Origin: Pontimicrobium sp. SW4
GTDB taxonomy: Bacteria > Bacteroidota > Bacteroidia > Flavobacteriales > Flavobacteriaceae
Direction: 5' to 3'
Length of the DNA stretch: 64,000 nucleotides
Assembly: GCF_039954625.1 (NCBI RefSeq)
Contig: NZ_CP157199.1
Location: 1,922,001-1,986,000, forward strand
Shown here piece after piece: positions 63,798 to 64,000 of the stretch. The position numbers and the translations under genes were made by a program. Below the pieces are notes generated by a model. It saw nothing but the letters and a program-made list of their open reading frames with translations, did no database searches and was not told where the DNA came from. The stretch's first letter is position 1; every line of letters starts with the position of its first letter.

Positions 63798-64000
63798 ATG
63801 AGTGAATTTAAAGGAAAACTCTATTTAATCCCTACAAGACTAGGTGATAATGAGCCTCTAAAAGTATTACCTATTTCAATAAAAAAAATAATTGAGCAAG
63901 TAGATGATTACATTGTTGAAAATGAGAAAACTGCAAGACGCTTTATTAAAAAAATTAGTTCTGGAAAATCTCAGCAATCTCTTAACATTCATATACTTAA
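63798..64000 (+). CDS. RsmI-like SAM-dependent methyltransferase (5' part only)
   Basis: An ATG at 63798 opens a frame that runs off the window, with 67 codons visible. The reading KGKLYLIPTRLGDNEPLKVL and IKKIIEQVDDYIVENEKTAR is typical of the Bacteroidota tetrapyrrole-methylase-type rRNA methyltransferases related to RsmI, which modify C1402 of 16S rRNA in other bacteria. The SAM motifs lie mostly beyond the edge, so the function is from family context. It begins 3 bp after the second dehydrogenase gene. Confidence 0.78.
   Translation, partial: MSEFKGKLYLIPTRLGDNEPLKVLPISIKKIIEQVDDYIVENEKTARRFIKKISSGKSQQSLNIHIL

Overview
The window is a gene-dense, AT-rich stretch of chromosome from a member of the Bacteroidota, almost certainly a Flavobacteriaceae species. 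The evidence is: the promoter-like motif TAnnTTTG upstream of many genes; several secreted proteins ending in a type IX secretion (T9SS) sorting domain with a YPNP/HPNP motif and a KxIIK-like tail; the omega subunit, BamD and FabI of Bacteroidota type; DUF4835, DUF6503 and DUF6913 families; and the gene order recN / DUF4835 / coaBC / rpoZ / bamD / dapA. No rRNA, tRNA, CRISPR array, insertion sequence, prophage or plasmid module was seen. The sequence does not fix the genus.

Layout. 1-5.9 kb: a partial TPR lipoprotein, a YtxJ-type bacilliredoxin, clpB, a TraB/GumN-like protein, and a TetR regulator followed by an acyl-CoA thioesterase, with near-identical palindromes in front of both. 6-9.4 kb: deoC-deoD nucleoside salvage, a histidine phosphatase, a DUF6503 lipoprotein and smpB. 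9.4-15.9 kb: a secreted NTF2-like protein with an S15-type peptidase, a GNAT enzyme, a frameshifted netrin/TIMP-like gene, pcm, a Gfo/Idh/MocA oxidoreductase and a 3-hydroxyacyl-CoA dehydrogenase. 15.9-23.5 kb: a tightly packed run DUF1015, YggS, DEDDh exonuclease/GIY-YIG nuclease, DUF3857 protein, voltage-gated K+ channel, miaA and a secreted protein. 23.5-28.5 kb (minus strand): a likely operon of glycosyltransferase, YbbR protein, coaE, histidine kinase and response regulator. 28.5-37.8 kb (minus): a T9SS cargo protein, fabI, recN, the DUF4835-coaBC-rpoZ-bamD group, dapA and DUF6913. 37.8-42.9 kb: a 5'-nucleotidase split over two genes, a DoxX protein, a membrane protein and ligA. 42.9-48.4 kb: GH20 hexosaminidase, cutC and GH2 beta-mannosidase. 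48.4-52.4 kb: a large LRR protein built of three related modules, then a decayed cupin/TetR pair. 52.4-58.1 kb: LOG-family protein, prmC, a membrane-GNAT fusion, ribD, a HAD phosphatase, an EamA transporter, an IMPACT-family protein and a thioesterase. 58.3-64 kb: dnaA, a low-molecular-weight phosphatase, two tandem secreted sugar-dehydrogenase-like proteins (the second with three 189-bp MopE-like repeats) and the start of an rsmI-like methyltransferase.

Most of the window is housekeeping. I see no convincing new multi-gene system. The points most worth checking are: a nuclease whose catalytic N-terminus has no standard in-frame start codon; a frameshift in a netrin-like secreted protein; a fused remnant of a divergent cupin/TetR pair; the self-contained TetR-thioesterase operator pair; an uncommon nested inverted repeat near 45.2 kb; and promoter motifs only 6-7 nt from several start codons, suggesting almost leaderless mRNAs. 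TTG starts appear to be used by at least seven genes.
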